A stretch of DNA of 64,000 nucleotides from an uncultured Prevotellaceae bacterium. GTDB lineage: Bacteria > Bacteroidota > Bacteroidia > Bacteroidales > Bacteroidaceae. Below are positions 1 through 8,497 of this stretch, one piece after another. A model generated the notes under the pieces. The model searched no databases. It saw nothing but the letters and a program-made list of their open reading frames with translations, and was not told the origin of the DNA. Every line of letters begins with the position of its first letter. Position 1 is the first letter of the stretch. Location of the stretch: positions 62,001 to 126,000 of the forward strand of contig OMZE01000004.1 in assembly GCA_900315455.1 (NCBI GenBank), written 5' to 3'. The position numbers and the translations under genes are program-made.

Positions 1-1
1 C

Positions 2-2044
2 ATCGTAGCCGCCATCACCATCCCACTGAGCACCTTCATATCAGTGGCCATCATGTATATGGCTGGCATAGAACTCAATATCGTCACGCTTGCCGGTCTC
101 ATCGTGGTGCTGGGAATGGTGGTCGACAACAGCATCGTGGTCATCGACGGCTATCTGGAATATCTCGGAAAGGGCTATGCGCCAAAGGAAGCAGCCATCA
201 CCTCTTCGAAACAGTATTTCATGCCGATGATGCTCGCCACACTGTGCATCAGCGTCATATTCTTTCCCTTGCTCATCACGATGAAAGGAGCCTTCAACGA
301 TGCCCTGCGCGACTTCCCATGGACCATCGCCATCAACCTGCTCGTATCGCTCCTCCTCGCCGTGATGGTCATCCCCTTCCTTGAGGTTCTCCTCATCAAG
401 CCGGAAAAGCCGGGGGAGGAGAAGAAAAAGAGCCCCATCACCAACTTCGTGCAGCAACTGTATGACCGTGTGCTGAAAATCACGTTCCGCCATCCATGGC
501 TCACGATTTTCGGGGGAATAGGGATAGTGGTATTGTCAACGCTCATCGTTCCCACGCTGAAAGTGAGGCTTTTCCCTTATGCCGACCGCAACCAGTTCGC
601 CATAGAGATTTTCCAGCCCGAAGGCAAGGGCATCCGTGAGACACGCGAATTGGCCGACTCCATGAGAGCGGTGCTGGAAGCCGACAAACGCGTGAAGTGC
701 ATCACCAGTTTCATCGGCTGTTCCTCACCTCGTTTCATGACCTGCTACGCTCCACAGATGGCCAGCAGAAACTATGCACAGTTCATCGTCAACACCACGT
801 CGCAGGATGCCACCCTGGAACTGCTGGCCGAATACCAACCACAATGGAGCGAGACTTTCCCCAATGCTTACGTGCGGTTCAAACGCCTCGACTTCCTGGA
901 GGTGCCCGAACTGGAATACCGATTCTACGGCGAAGACCTCGACTCACTCCACACTGTGGCAGAGGAACTCATGGCACGTATGCGCGAAATGCCGGAACTG
1001 GAATGGGTACATACCGACTTCCTGCAGCCCTACCCCATCGTCGATGTCACCCTCGACCCCGTGGCAACAGCCCAACTGGGTATCACACGTTCTTCAGCGG
1101 CCCTGGCCCTAAGTGCCACAACAGGGAAGTTGCGCGTAGGACAATTGTGGGAAGGCGACTATGAGATACCCATCATTGTGAAAGACGACACCGACATCAC
1201 ATACGCCGATATTGAAGACTTCGGCATCGCATCACCAATGGCAGTGGCCTCAGCGGGTATCCCCGACCTGTCCAACACCCATTCCGCCACCAGCACCGTG
1301 CCATTGCGGCAGATTGCCAAGGTGGAACCCGTTTGGAGCGAGAGCCGCATCATGCACCGTGGGGGTGAGCGTTGCCTCACCGTGACCGCACAGTTTGCCA
1401 ATGGTGTCTATGCTGCCCCTGTGGAGAGCCGGGTGGCCCACATCATGGAAAATGAATTAAGGATACCTGAGGGAGTGCGCGCCGAGGTGGGCGGCGAGAT
1501 AGAATACGATATGGAAGCCTTGCCACAGATCTTCGGTGGTATAGGCATCTCCATGATTATCATATTCTTCTTCCTGCTCTTCAATTTCAGGAAATACGGC
1601 ATCACCATGGTATGCATCGCCGCGCTCGGTCTGATGTTGCCCGGAGCGCTGATAGGTCTTGGGATGATGAACCGCACGCTGGGCCTCACTTCCATCATGG
1701 GCGTAATAACCCTGATGGGTATGATCATGCGAAACGAGATTCTGATTTTCGAACATGCCATCGACCTCATCAAGAAATATAAAGAAGCACATGGCGACTG
1801 GACCGTTGACCGTGACGGCTACAACAAAGCAGTGAAACAGGCTGCCTTCGAGGCTGGCCGCCGGCGAATGGTTCCCATCTTCCTTACCACAGCCACCACG
1901 GCAGTGGGCGTGGTGCCGATGATTATCGCACAGTCGTCGTTCTGGATGCCAGTGGGTGTGACCATCTTCGCTGGAGGAATAGGCTCACTCATCATGGTGG
2001 TTACCATGCTCCCCGTCATCTACTGGAAAGTGTCTACAAAGTAA
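2..2044 (+). CDS. RND-family efflux permease (AcrB-like), 5' truncated by the window edge
   Basis: The reading frame is open from base 2, so the first third of the protein lies outside the window; the ATG at 44 is internal. The visible part begins in the TM4 region, with GMVVDNSIVVID matching the RND proton-relay helix, where Asp is usual. A large periplasmic porter-like region follows (roughly codons 190-490), then a hydrophobic block with LLFNFRKYGIT, and GMIMRNEILIFEHA, the counterpart of the conserved TM10-11 segment. The family exports drugs or metabolites across the inner membrane by proton antiport, together with a membrane-fusion protein and an outer-membrane channel. The TolC-like gene starts 32 bases downstream, and the fusion protein is presumably upstream. 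The substrate cannot be told. Confidence 0.93.
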   Translation: MVAAITIPLSTFISVAIMYMAGIELNIVTLAGLIVVLGMVVDNSIVVIDGYLEYLGKGYAPKEAAITSSKQYFMPMMLATLCISVIFFPLLITMKGAFNDALRDFPWTIAINLLVSLLLAVMVIPFLEVLLIKPEKPGEEKKKSPITNFVQQLYDRVLKITFRHPWLTIFGGIGIVVLSTLIVPTLKVRLFPYADRNQFAIEIFQPEGKGIRETRELADSMRAVLEADKRVKCITSFIGCSSPRFMTCYAPQMASRNYAQFIVNTTSQDATLELLAEYQPQWSETFPNAYVRFKRLDFLEVPELEYRFYGEDLDSLHTVAEELMARMREMPELEWVHTDFLQPYPIVDVTLDPVATAQLGITRSSAALALSATTGKLRVGQLWEGDYEIPIIVKDDTDITYADIEDFGIASPMAVASAGIPDLSNTHSATSTVPLRQIAKVEPVWSESRIMHRGGERCLTVTAQFANGVYAAPVESRVAHIMENELRIPEGVRAEVGGEIEYDMEALPQIFGGIGISMIIIFFFLLFNFRKYGITMVCIAALGLMLPGALIGLGMMNRTLGLTSIMGVITLMGMIMRNEILIFEHAIDLIKKYKEAHGDWTVDRDGYNKAVKQAAFEAGRRRMVPIFLTTATTAVGVVPMIIAQSSFWMPVGVTIFAGGIGSLIMVVTMLPVIYWKVSTK

Positions 2045-2076
2045 AGTCCAAGTCACTGAAAACCATAAAACCCAAT

Positions 2077-3429
2077 ATGATAAGAACAAGAAACATAGCC
2101 CTCACCATTATCCTTGGTTTCCTTCCCGGACTCCATGCGTGGGCACAGCATACCTATACGTTGGAACAGTTGCTTGACTCGGCAAGGTCACACAACATTG
2201 CCCTGCGCAATGGCCAGCGCGACATCGAAGCGGCACAGGAACAACGAAAGGAGGCTTTTACCAAATTCTTTCCCACCGTGAGCGCCACAGGGGCTTGGTT
2301 CAATGCCAACAAGAGCATGGCGCAAACAGAACTGGACCTCACGCCATACATCACTCCTGAACTGGGAGCCACACTGGCTCAACTGCTGCCTGCCGAGACA
2401 CTGGTGGCACTGAGCAGCCCGATGAGCATATCGATGATGAAACATGGCACCATCGCCAGCATCACGGCCATACAGCCGGTCTTTGCCGGAGGACAAATCA
2501 TCAACGGCAACAAACTGGCGAAAATTGGCGAAGAGGTGAGCCGCCTGCGGCAACAACTTTCAGAAGACGAAGTGGAAACTACAGCAGAACAGTATTTCTG
2601 GCAACTCGTGACCTTGGAAGAGAAACAACGCACCATTGCCTCCGTGGAGGAAATGCTCGCCGATATCCATAAAGACGTGAACTTGGCTGTGGAGGCCGGA
2701 CTGACACTTCGCAACGACCTGTTGAAAGTGGAACTGCGGCAAAACGAAGTGGAAAGCCAAAAGGTGAAGATACAAAATGGCATGGCTCTCGTGAAAATGC
2801 TTCTGGCACAGTATTGTGGACTGCGTGACACCTCGTTCACACTACGCTACACCACCGAGGCCATCTCACCGCTCACCATCAAGCGCGACCATCAGCAAGC
2901 ATTGCTTAACACCCCAGAATACCAATTGCTCGACAAACAGGTAGAGGCCACGTCACTGCAAAAGAAAATGGCGGTGGGCGAAAACTTGCCTTCAGTAGCA
3001 GTGGGTGCTGGATACAACTACCACAACCTGTTGGGCAGCGACCAGACCTTCGGCATGATATTCGCCACCGTGAGCGTACCGCTCTCAAACTGGTGGGGAG
3101 GCTCGCATGCCATCAAACGCAAGAAAATAGCCCAGCAACAGGCCATCGACCAGCGAGACGACAATGCCGAATTGCTGACCATCCGCATGCAGAAAGCATG
3201 GAACGATGTAGAAGAGGCTTACCAGCAACTTCACATCGCCGAGCGAAGCATCCGTCAGGCGGAAGAAAACCTTCGACTCAGCCGCAACTGCTATCAGGCA
3301 GGCACTACTACCATGAGCGACTTGCTCGAAGCACAGATGCTCTACCAACAATCGCTCGACAAGCACACCGATGCCTTCGCCGACTACCAAAACAAGATTC
3401 TGGCCTACAAGCACGCCGTGGGCATGTAA
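2077..3429 (+). CDS. TolC-family outer-membrane efflux protein
   Basis: The 450-residue protein starts with a signal peptide (about residues 1-24, ending HAWAQ) followed by YTLEQLLDSARSHN, the usual opening of outer-membrane efflux proteins. The rest is two long alpha-helical repeats rich in Gln, Glu and Ala, typical of TolC barrel/tunnel subunits; AGTTTMSDLLEAQMLYQQS near residues 408-426 is the conserved C-terminal repeat motif. It should trimerise in the outer membrane as the exit duct of the upstream RND pump. The short gap after the permease points to one transcript. Confidence 0.93.
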   Translation: MIRTRNIALTIILGFLPGLHAWAQHTYTLEQLLDSARSHNIALRNGQRDIEAAQEQRKEAFTKFFPTVSATGAWFNANKSMAQTELDLTPYITPELGATLAQLLPAETLVALSSPMSISMMKHGTIASITAIQPVFAGGQIINGNKLAKIGEEVSRLRQQLSEDEVETTAEQYFWQLVTLEEKQRTIASVEEMLADIHKDVNLAVEAGLTLRNDLLKVELRQNEVESQKVKIQNGMALVKMLLAQYCGLRDTSFTLRYTTEAISPLTIKRDHQQALLNTPEYQLLDKQVEATSLQKKMAVGENLPSVAVGAGYNYHNLLGSDQTFGMIFATVSVPLSNWWGGSHAIKRKKIAQQQAIDQRDDNAELLTIRMQKAWNDVEEAYQQLHIAERSIRQAEENLRLSRNCYQAGTTTMSDLLEAQMLYQQSLDKHTDAFADYQNKILAYKHAVGM

Positions 3430-3464
3430 AGAGAATAAAGGAAGAATATAATAGGGAGAAAAAA

Positions 3465-3524
3465 TTTGTCGGACCGGCCTGACTATTCAGACACATCTGA
3501 ACTCGTCAAAACCAGTCCGACAAA
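3465..3524. repeat. 60-base imperfect palindrome after the efflux operon
   Basis: The outer arms at 3465-3477 and 3512-3524 pair over 13 bases with one mismatch (TTTGTCGGACCGG against CCAGTCCGACAAA). Inside are a TGAC/GTCA pair and a TTCAGA/TCTGAA pair around a CACA loop. The whole can fold into one long interrupted hairpin. It lies 35 bases after the TolC stop, so a terminator is the simplest reading; a degenerate miniature element is the alternative. The fold was judged by eye. Confidence 0.6.
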
Positions 3525-3536
3525 AGGCATAAAAAA

Positions 3537-3611
3537 ATTGATTGTCTCACGACAACCAATCTTTATTAACCTTAATAATCTAATACCATGAAAAACACGG
3601 TGCAAATTTAG
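3537..3611 (+). other. Orphan leader-like element: hairpin plus 7-codon ORF
   Basis: A hairpin (3537-3546 with 3551-3560, nine of ten pairs, 4-base loop) is followed by an AT-rich stretch containing CCTTAATAATCTAATACC, then a small ORF at 3588-3611 encoding MKNTVQI and a stop. This looks like the start region of a Prevotella gene (AT-rich leader, then ATGAAAAA), but no gene continues in this direction; the next gene is on the opposite strand. It may be the remnant leader of a lost gene or an unrecognised small RNA. The rest of 3612-3714 shows nothing I can name. Confidence 0.35.
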
Positions 3612-3714
3612 TGTGTATTTTCCACTTTATCAAATTTTCCACTGAAGAAAAACGATATTGCAACATTTTTTAACTCTTCAAGCCGAAAATTCACATTCGT
3701 TTGCGCTTTATCGC

Positions 3715-4362
3715 TCAATTTCCAAACGATTCTCCATTCCACTTATACTTTCGCTGAACGAGGATGGCTTCGAGCCGTTCACGATCTGTCTTGGAAAGCA
3801 ATGGTGTGGAAAGGCTGAATACGATAGTATCATCATCGGGATGGAGAGTGGCCGATGTCATGACGGGGTCGACAAGCGAAACCAACTTCTCATATTCGTC
3901 CTCTGACATGGTGTCGGGACGAAGAAAGAACGACGAGGGCGACAACACGGGCAGCAGGGAGCCGGAGGGCACCATCTGCCAAGAGGTGTTGTAAAACGAC
4001 ACCGTGCTTTCGGGCTGAGGACCCAAAAAGGTTGTCACCATGCAGATAAGCGTGTCGCCGTCATTCTTTGGAAACAAAGCCACAGAGAGTTTTGAACTCT
4101 CGGATAGCGTAACGGCAGCAAACCTAGTGGTGAGCGTATCCATCACGCTTATTCCCTCAAGCACATTGAAGACCTCTGCCCTCACACCCATGCCATAGAA
4201 ATCTATCATCTCACGCCGCTTCGTTGCATCAAGGTATTCGACCAGCGAATCGGGCATGCTCGTCCAAAACTCCTTCATCGTGCGTTGAGCAAACATAGAG
4301 GAGCAGCAGGACATGGTGATAGCAAGAATGGCATATCGTAGTTTCAACATCATGACAATCAT
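3715..4362 (-). CDS. DUF3256 family exported protein
   Basis: I recognise this from memory as the Bacteroidales DUF3256 family, of unknown function. The N-terminus is a signal sequence (MLKLRYAILAITMSCCSSMFAQ). The mature part begins TMKEFWTSMPDSLVEYLD, and a later segment, FYNTSWQMVP, is followed by short beta-strand-like stretches. The in-frame ATGs at 4362, 4353 and 4350 are all plausible starts; further upstream there is only a TTG at 4377. The gene stands alone, between the orphan leader element and a divergent flavodoxin/ferredoxin gene, so the context gives no function. The two Cys residues near the signal cleavage region leave lipidation possible but unproven. Confidence 0.75.
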   Translation of the reverse strand: MIVMMLKLRYAILAITMSCCSSMFAQRTMKEFWTSMPDSLVEYLDATKRREMIDFYGMGVRAEVFNVLEGISVMDTLTTRFAAVTLSESSKLSVALFPKNDGDTLICMVTTFLGPQPESTVSFYNTSWQMVPSGSLLPVLSPSSFFLRPDTMSEDEYEKLVSLVDPVMTSATLHPDDDTIVFSLSTPLLSKTDRERLEAILVQRKYKWNGESFGN

Positions 4363-4454
4363 TTTAAGTGGGTGCAATATTACGCAAAAAAATGCACACC
4401 GCCAACGAAATAAGTCCTAAAAAACGGAGATAGCCGTGAAATCACAAGAAAAGT

Positions 4455-4485
4455 TTTGCCGTTATTTGAAATATTGTTATTTTTG
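4455..4485 (+). promoter_or_regulatory. Bacteroidetes promoter abutting the start codon
   Basis: TTTG at 4455-4458 and TATTTTTG at 4478-4485 are 19 bases apart, a full match to the Bacteroidetes consensus TTTG-N19/21-TAnnTTTG. Only four bases (CAGC) separate the -7 box from the ATG at 4490, so the predicted transcript starts at or very near the initiation codon. Confidence 0.8.
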
Positions 4486-4489
4486 CAGC

Positions 4490-5275
4490 ATGATATTCTA
4501 TTTCTCATGCACAGGCAACACCAAATGGGCCGCCCAAGAGGTGAGCCGTGCGACAGGAGAAAAACTCTACAACATCACAGACATGCTGGAGGGAGAACCG
4601 CCGAGGCTGAAGCCTGATGAATCTATCGGCATTTGCTTCCCTGTTCATGCCTGGCGCCCTCCTTTGCTGGTGAGAAGATTTGCCCGTGAGTTGGGAACTC
4701 GCTTGCAAGGCGCTCCGTCTCATTATTTGTGGGCTTTATGCACTGCGGGCGATGACATCGGCGAAACCATCGACATCTTGCAGCACGACCTTGCCTGCGG
4801 TGGCCTTCACGCCCATAGCACATTCTCACTGCTCATGCCCGAAACTTACGTGGGACTGCCTTTCATGGACGTGGACACTCTTTCAAGAGAACGAGAAAAG
4901 AAAGCGACCGCCAGCAATGACCTCTCTACCTACATCACCAGCATTCTCAACAGGGAGCACGGGGTGACAAGACTCCACCTGAGTCATTGGCCACGCGTAA
5001 ACAGCAGGTTCCTCGGGGGAGCATTCTACCGCTGGCTTATAAACGACAAGCCTTTCCGGTGCGACACTCACCATTGCATAGGCTGCGGACTATGCGCCAA
5101 GGTCTGCCCTGTCGGCAACATTGCCATCGACGAAAACAGTCATCCCCAATGGGCACACAATAACCGTTGCCTCACCTGCTTCGCCTGTTACCACCATTGC
5201 CCACAACATGCCATAGAATGGGGCAAACGAACACAGAAGAAGGGACAGTATTTTTTTGGAAAGAACAAACCATAA
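4490..5275 (+). CDS. EFR1-type flavodoxin/ferredoxin fusion protein
   Basis: The 261-residue protein starts MIFYFSCTGNTKWAA, a flavodoxin-type FMN phosphate loop. The C-terminal third carries two 4Fe-4S motifs, CIGCGLCAKVCP and CLTCFACYHHCP, the second with the CxxCxxCxxxCP spacing. This layout is the EFR1 family (flavodoxin-like domain joined to ferredoxin), presumed to move electrons in the cytoplasm; partners are unknown. I chose the ATG at 4490 because the flavodoxin strand must start there and because the promoter -7 box ends four bases upstream. An in-frame GTG at 4436 lies upstream of that promoter and is unlikely. The M6 protease gene follows after three bases. Confidence 0.88.
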   Translation: MIFYFSCTGNTKWAAQEVSRATGEKLYNITDMLEGEPPRLKPDESIGICFPVHAWRPPLLVRRFARELGTRLQGAPSHYLWALCTAGDDIGETIDILQHDLACGGLHAHSTFSLLMPETYVGLPFMDVDTLSREREKKATASNDLSTYITSILNREHGVTRLHLSHWPRVNSRFLGGAFYRWLINDKPFRCDTHHCIGCGLCAKVCPVGNIAIDENSHPQWAHNNRCLTCFACYHHCPQHAIEWGKRTQKKGQYFFGKNKP

Positions 5276-5278
5276 GAT

Positions 5279-7102
5279 ATGAAAAGAACAGCATTATCGA
5301 TTATCTCAATGATAATCTGCATAAACATCTGGGCAGTGAAAGCCAACCCATGTCCAGTAGACGTCAGACAAGCCGACGGCACAACGCTCACCGTGGTGCT
5401 CCATGGCGACGAGGATTTCCATTACTACACCACCACCGACGGCATCCTGCTCGTACAACAACGGGGGGGCTATTATGTGGCATCCACTGGGATTGACGGC
5501 AGCCTAAGGGCTACCACGCTGCTGGCCCACAATGCTGCACAGCGCAGTGTGGCAGAACAGACAGCGGCCCGAGCCCAGGACATCACACTGTTTATGCAAA
5601 AAGCCGAGAGTGAGGCCCATGCCAATCGCCTGCAAAGAGAACCCATCGAGACGAGCGGCAACATGTTTCCCCATATCGGCAGCCCTCGCGTAGTTGTCAT
5701 CCTGGCAGAGTTTGCCGACACTACGTTTACCATCGAGAACGCCAAACGTTCTTTCGAAGACTACTTCAACTCCCAGGAACCTCTTGTCGACTATGGCCGT
5801 GGAGAGAACCGCAATGCCTCGAGCGTGGGGAAATATTTCTCTGACGTGAGTTTTGGAGCATTCACACCACAGTTTGATGTCTACGGTCCGGTAAGTCTGC
5901 CCGACTCGTTGAAGGTATACGGTGGCACCACCTCTGGCGGTGACGGCGAAAACATGACCAAGTTGTTTAGAGACGCATGCACATTGATGAACGACAGCCT
6001 CGACTTCTCACAGTATGATGCCAACAACGACGGAGAGGTCGACTTGGTGATCATCCTCTATGCCGGCTATTCTGAATCGATGAGCGGCAACTCCGCCGAA
6101 TGCATCTGGCCAAAGTCTGGAACAGTCGCAGGTGGAAATTACGACGGCAAGTCGGTGTCGCGATATGCCGTAAGTGCCGAACTCAATGGTTTTCCGGGAT
6201 GCTGGAGTTCTGCCCCCTGGGAGCGCATCAACGGCATAGGCACCCTCTGCCATGAGTTCTGCCATACCATGGGCATGCCCGATTTCTACCCCACAGGAAA
6301 GCAAGGACAATCGGTAAAAGGCAACAACCAGGCCATGGAATACTGGAGCCTGATGGATAGTGGCAACTACCTCATCAATGGCTATCAACCAGTAGCCATG
6401 ACAGCATGGGAGCGTGAGGCTTTTGAGTGGATAGAAATACCCACCCTCATCGACGACCAAGACCTCGAACTCAAATCTATCGATGACGAAGGCTCTGCCT
6501 ACCGTATTCTCAACGACAACGACAACAGCGGCCGCGAGTATTTCATCATCGAGAACATCCAGAACATTGGCCACAACCTGGCCCAGAAAGGTCATGGCAT
6601 GCTGGTATACCATATCGACTACGACCCCAATTTGTTCTCCATGAGTTACAACAAGGTGAACAACACGAAGGGACATCCTCGCATGACTGTCGTTCCTGCC
6701 GACAACCTGCTGTTTGCCCAATATAACGTAGGAAAAACCATCGATGGGGTTTACATCAACAATAAGTATTTCTACGATGAACTGGCGGGCGACCCCTTCC
6801 CCGGCTCCAGTCATGTGACAGCACTCAACGACACCACCAACCATGTGAATTTCAAGGTCTTCAACGGTGTCACACTCAACAAGGCATTCGATGAGATCAC
6901 TGAGAACAGCAACGGAATTGTGTCACTGAAATTCATATCCAATTTCACCGACCACCTTGCCGGCATCCACGAATTACAGGGCTGTGCCATCAATGACGAC
7001 AAGCACGTCTATACGCTCGACGGACGCCGTGTCGACAACTCCGCCACCCTTCCCAAAGGCATCTATATAAGAAATGGGAAGAAAGTGGTGATAAAAGACT
7101 AA
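5279..7102 (+). CDS. Secreted M6-family metalloprotease with C-terminal sorting-type tail
   Basis: This 607-residue protein has a signal peptide (MKRTALSIISMIICINIWAVKA), a likely propeptide to about residue 130, and a catalytic domain with HEFCHTMGMPDFY (H325, E326, H329, D335), the HExxHxxGxxD zinc site of M6 (immune inhibitor A-like) peptidases. YDANNDGEVDLVI nearby resembles a calcium-binding loop. The last 35 residues (YTLDGRRV ... LPKGIYIRNGKKVVIK) match the tail of the alpha-amylase at 38043-42005 in pattern, and resemble type IX secretion sorting tails common in Prevotella. It is probably exported to the surface or medium to digest proteins. It starts three bases after the flavodoxin/ferredoxin gene; a functional link is not evident. 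Confidence 0.9.
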   Translation: MKRTALSIISMIICINIWAVKANPCPVDVRQADGTTLTVVLHGDEDFHYYTTTDGILLVQQRGGYYVASTGIDGSLRATTLLAHNAAQRSVAEQTAARAQDITLFMQKAESEAHANRLQREPIETSGNMFPHIGSPRVVVILAEFADTTFTIENAKRSFEDYFNSQEPLVDYGRGENRNASSVGKYFSDVSFGAFTPQFDVYGPVSLPDSLKVYGGTTSGGDGENMTKLFRDACTLMNDSLDFSQYDANNDGEVDLVIILYAGYSESMSGNSAECIWPKSGTVAGGNYDGKSVSRYAVSAELNGFPGCWSSAPWERINGIGTLCHEFCHTMGMPDFYPTGKQGQSVKGNNQAMEYWSLMDSGNYLINGYQPVAMTAWEREAFEWIEIPTLIDDQDLELKSIDDEGSAYRILNDNDNSGREYFIIENIQNIGHNLAQKGHGMLVYHIDYDPNLFSMSYNKVNNTKGHPRMTVVPADNLLFAQYNVGKTIDGVYINNKYFYDELAGDPFPGSSHVTALNDTTNHVNFKVFNGVTLNKAFDEITENSNGIVSLKFISNFTDHLAGIHELQGCAINDDKHVYTLDGRRVDNSATLPKGIYIRNGKKVVIKD

Positions 7103-7110
7103 AGGTCCCT

Positions 7111-7164
7111 AATATCAATATCAACACAGAGGCACAGAGTTTTTATTACTCTGTGCCTCTGTGT
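7111..7164. terminator. CAGAG-type hairpin, copy A, between convergent genes
   Basis: The arms at 7124-7140 and 7148-7164 pair perfectly over 17 bases around a 7-base loop; each arm is made of the iterated octamer RYACAGAG. It sits between the stops of the M6 protease and yggS and should terminate both. Bases 7111-7139 are an exact 29-base match to the reverse complement of 51325-51353 (copy B). Confidence 0.85.
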
Positions 7165-7186
7165 AGTATTTATATATGATAGTGTT

Positions 7187-7864
7187 TCAGTAAACCCGCG
7201 CACCAAAGATAGAAGTGCCTACACGTACCATCGTGCTCCGGCACTCGCAGGCAACGGGGTAATCGTGACTCATGCCCCAACTGCGCTCACAGAAGCCATC
7301 ATCGTCGGCGAAATACTTGGCTTTCACCTCATCGAAGAAATCGGCAGCCAAAAGCATCTCCTGACGCACCTGACTCATATCGTCGACAAACGATGCCATC
7401 ATCATCAGTCCACAAATCTTCACATGCTGGAGCAAGCGCCACTCACCGTCGGCGAGCAAACTACGGCACTCGTCGAGCGACAAGCCGTATTTCGTCTCTT
7501 CTTCGGCGATATGCAGTTCGAGCAGCACTTTCACCACCCTGTCGTGCTTCTCAGCCTGACGGTTGATTTCACGCAAGAGCCGCATGGAGTCAACAGCGTC
7601 TATCATGGCCACGTAGGGAACGACATACTTCACCTTGTTGGTCTGCAGGTGTCCGATGAAATGCCACTCAATGTCTTCGGGCAACTCCTTGTGCTTCGCC
7701 TGCAGTTCCTGCACATGACTCTCACCGAATGCACGCTGACCTTCTTCGTATGCCTCGAGGATGCTCTCGGCTGGGTGATACTTGCTCACCGCTACCAACT
7801 TCACCTGCGAGGGCAAACTGTCAAGCACCTGGCGCAAGTTGCGCCTCACGTCTCCCTTCATCAT
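7187..7864 (-). CDS. yggS: YggS/PLPBP-family PLP homeostasis protein
   Basis: At 225 residues this has the usual length of the single-domain PLP-binding YggS/PROSC family. LVAVSKYHP holds the PLP lysine (K28), GESHVQEL and EWHFIGHLQTNKVK follow at the expected places, and the end has the SMGMS-like GMSHDYP and VRVGTSIFG phosphate-binding segment. These proteins buffer free PLP and affect amino-acid balance; they have no known catalytic turnover. The start may be either of two adjacent ATGs (7864 or 7861). It lies 10 bases after the DUF4494 gene, so the two are probably cotranscribed. Confidence 0.95.
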   Translation of the reverse strand: MMKGDVRRNLRQVLDSLPSQVKLVAVSKYHPAESILEAYEEGQRAFGESHVQELQAKHKELPEDIEWHFIGHLQTNKVKYVVPYVAMIDAVDSMRLLREINRQAEKHDRVVKVLLELHIAEEETKYGLSLDECRSLLADGEWRLLQHVKICGLMMMASFVDDMSQVRQEMLLAADFFDEVKAKYFADDDGFCERSWGMSHDYPVACECRSTMVRVGTSIFGARVY

Positions 7865-7874
7865 CTCCTTATGC

Positions 7875-8339
7875 TTACTGTTCTGCGGCTACCGCGGCCT
7901 TATGCTCGTAAACATCCATAATCATCGTCTCAGCCAAACTGGCAATGGTATAATCGATGGCGGTGGTTCCCATCACCTCCTCAATATGTTTCACGGCAAC
8001 GGGGAGCGAACCGGCCTGCACCAGATAGTAGACGTTGGTGCGCTTCTCCTTGGCGGTCTTCTCATCGATGGTGATAAACTGCAACTTTGCCTTATACCAC
8101 TTGTCGTCGCTGTCGGCATCACTGAAGAACACTTCCTTGTAGGCTGCCTTCTTGATGTCGGCCACCTCAAACTCGCCACTGATATACGACGACATCTCTT
8201 CCATAATCGATGTCTCGGCCTCGGTGAAACTCAGGGCGTCAACGGTATATTGTTCGGTCACTTTTTTGGGCAATCCGTCTTCCATCGTCTTTTCATAACG
8301 GATTTTGGTCTCAAACCAATCTGCTGTTCTTGTTCTCAT
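7875..8339 (-). CDS. DUF4494 domain-containing protein
   Basis: This 154-residue cytoplasmic protein starts MRTRTADWFETKIRYEKTMEDG and continues VTEQYTVDALSFTEAE, the characteristic opening of DUF4494, a small Bacteroidetes family often near yggS (recalled, not searched). It has no signal peptide or membrane helix. Alternating beta strands and the segment ADSDDKWYKAKLQFITIDEK are typical. The function is unknown. It heads the likely DUF4494-yggS operon; a TACCTTTG -7 box lies upstream at 8368-8375 on the minus strand. Confidence 0.85.
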   Translation of the reverse strand: MRTRTADWFETKIRYEKTMEDGLPKKVTEQYTVDALSFTEAETSIMEEMSSYISGEFEVADIKKAAYKEVFFSDADSDDKWYKAKLQFITIDEKTAKEKRTNVYYLVQAGSLPVAVKHIEEVMGTTAIDYTIASLAETMIMDVYEHKAAVAAEQ

Positions 8340-8367
8340 TTTCTTTTTTCGTTAAAGTTTCGAGGGG

Positions 8368-8375
8368 CAAAGGTA
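8368..8375 (-). promoter_or_regulatory. -7 box for the DUF4494-yggS operon
   Basis: CAAAGGTA on the plus strand reads TACCTTTG on the minus strand, matching TAnnTTTG. No TTTG lies at the ideal upstream spacing, so only the -7 element is supported. Predicted transcription starts about 20-25 bases before the ATG. Confidence 0.55.
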
Positions 8376-8497
8376 ATGAAAATTCCACAAATCCATGTTT
8401 TTTCAAAAAAAAATACAAGATTGATGTAGTAATTTGGAGATTTCTACGTCTAATAAGAAGAAAACAATTATATCATTCATCATTCAACTGTGTAAAA

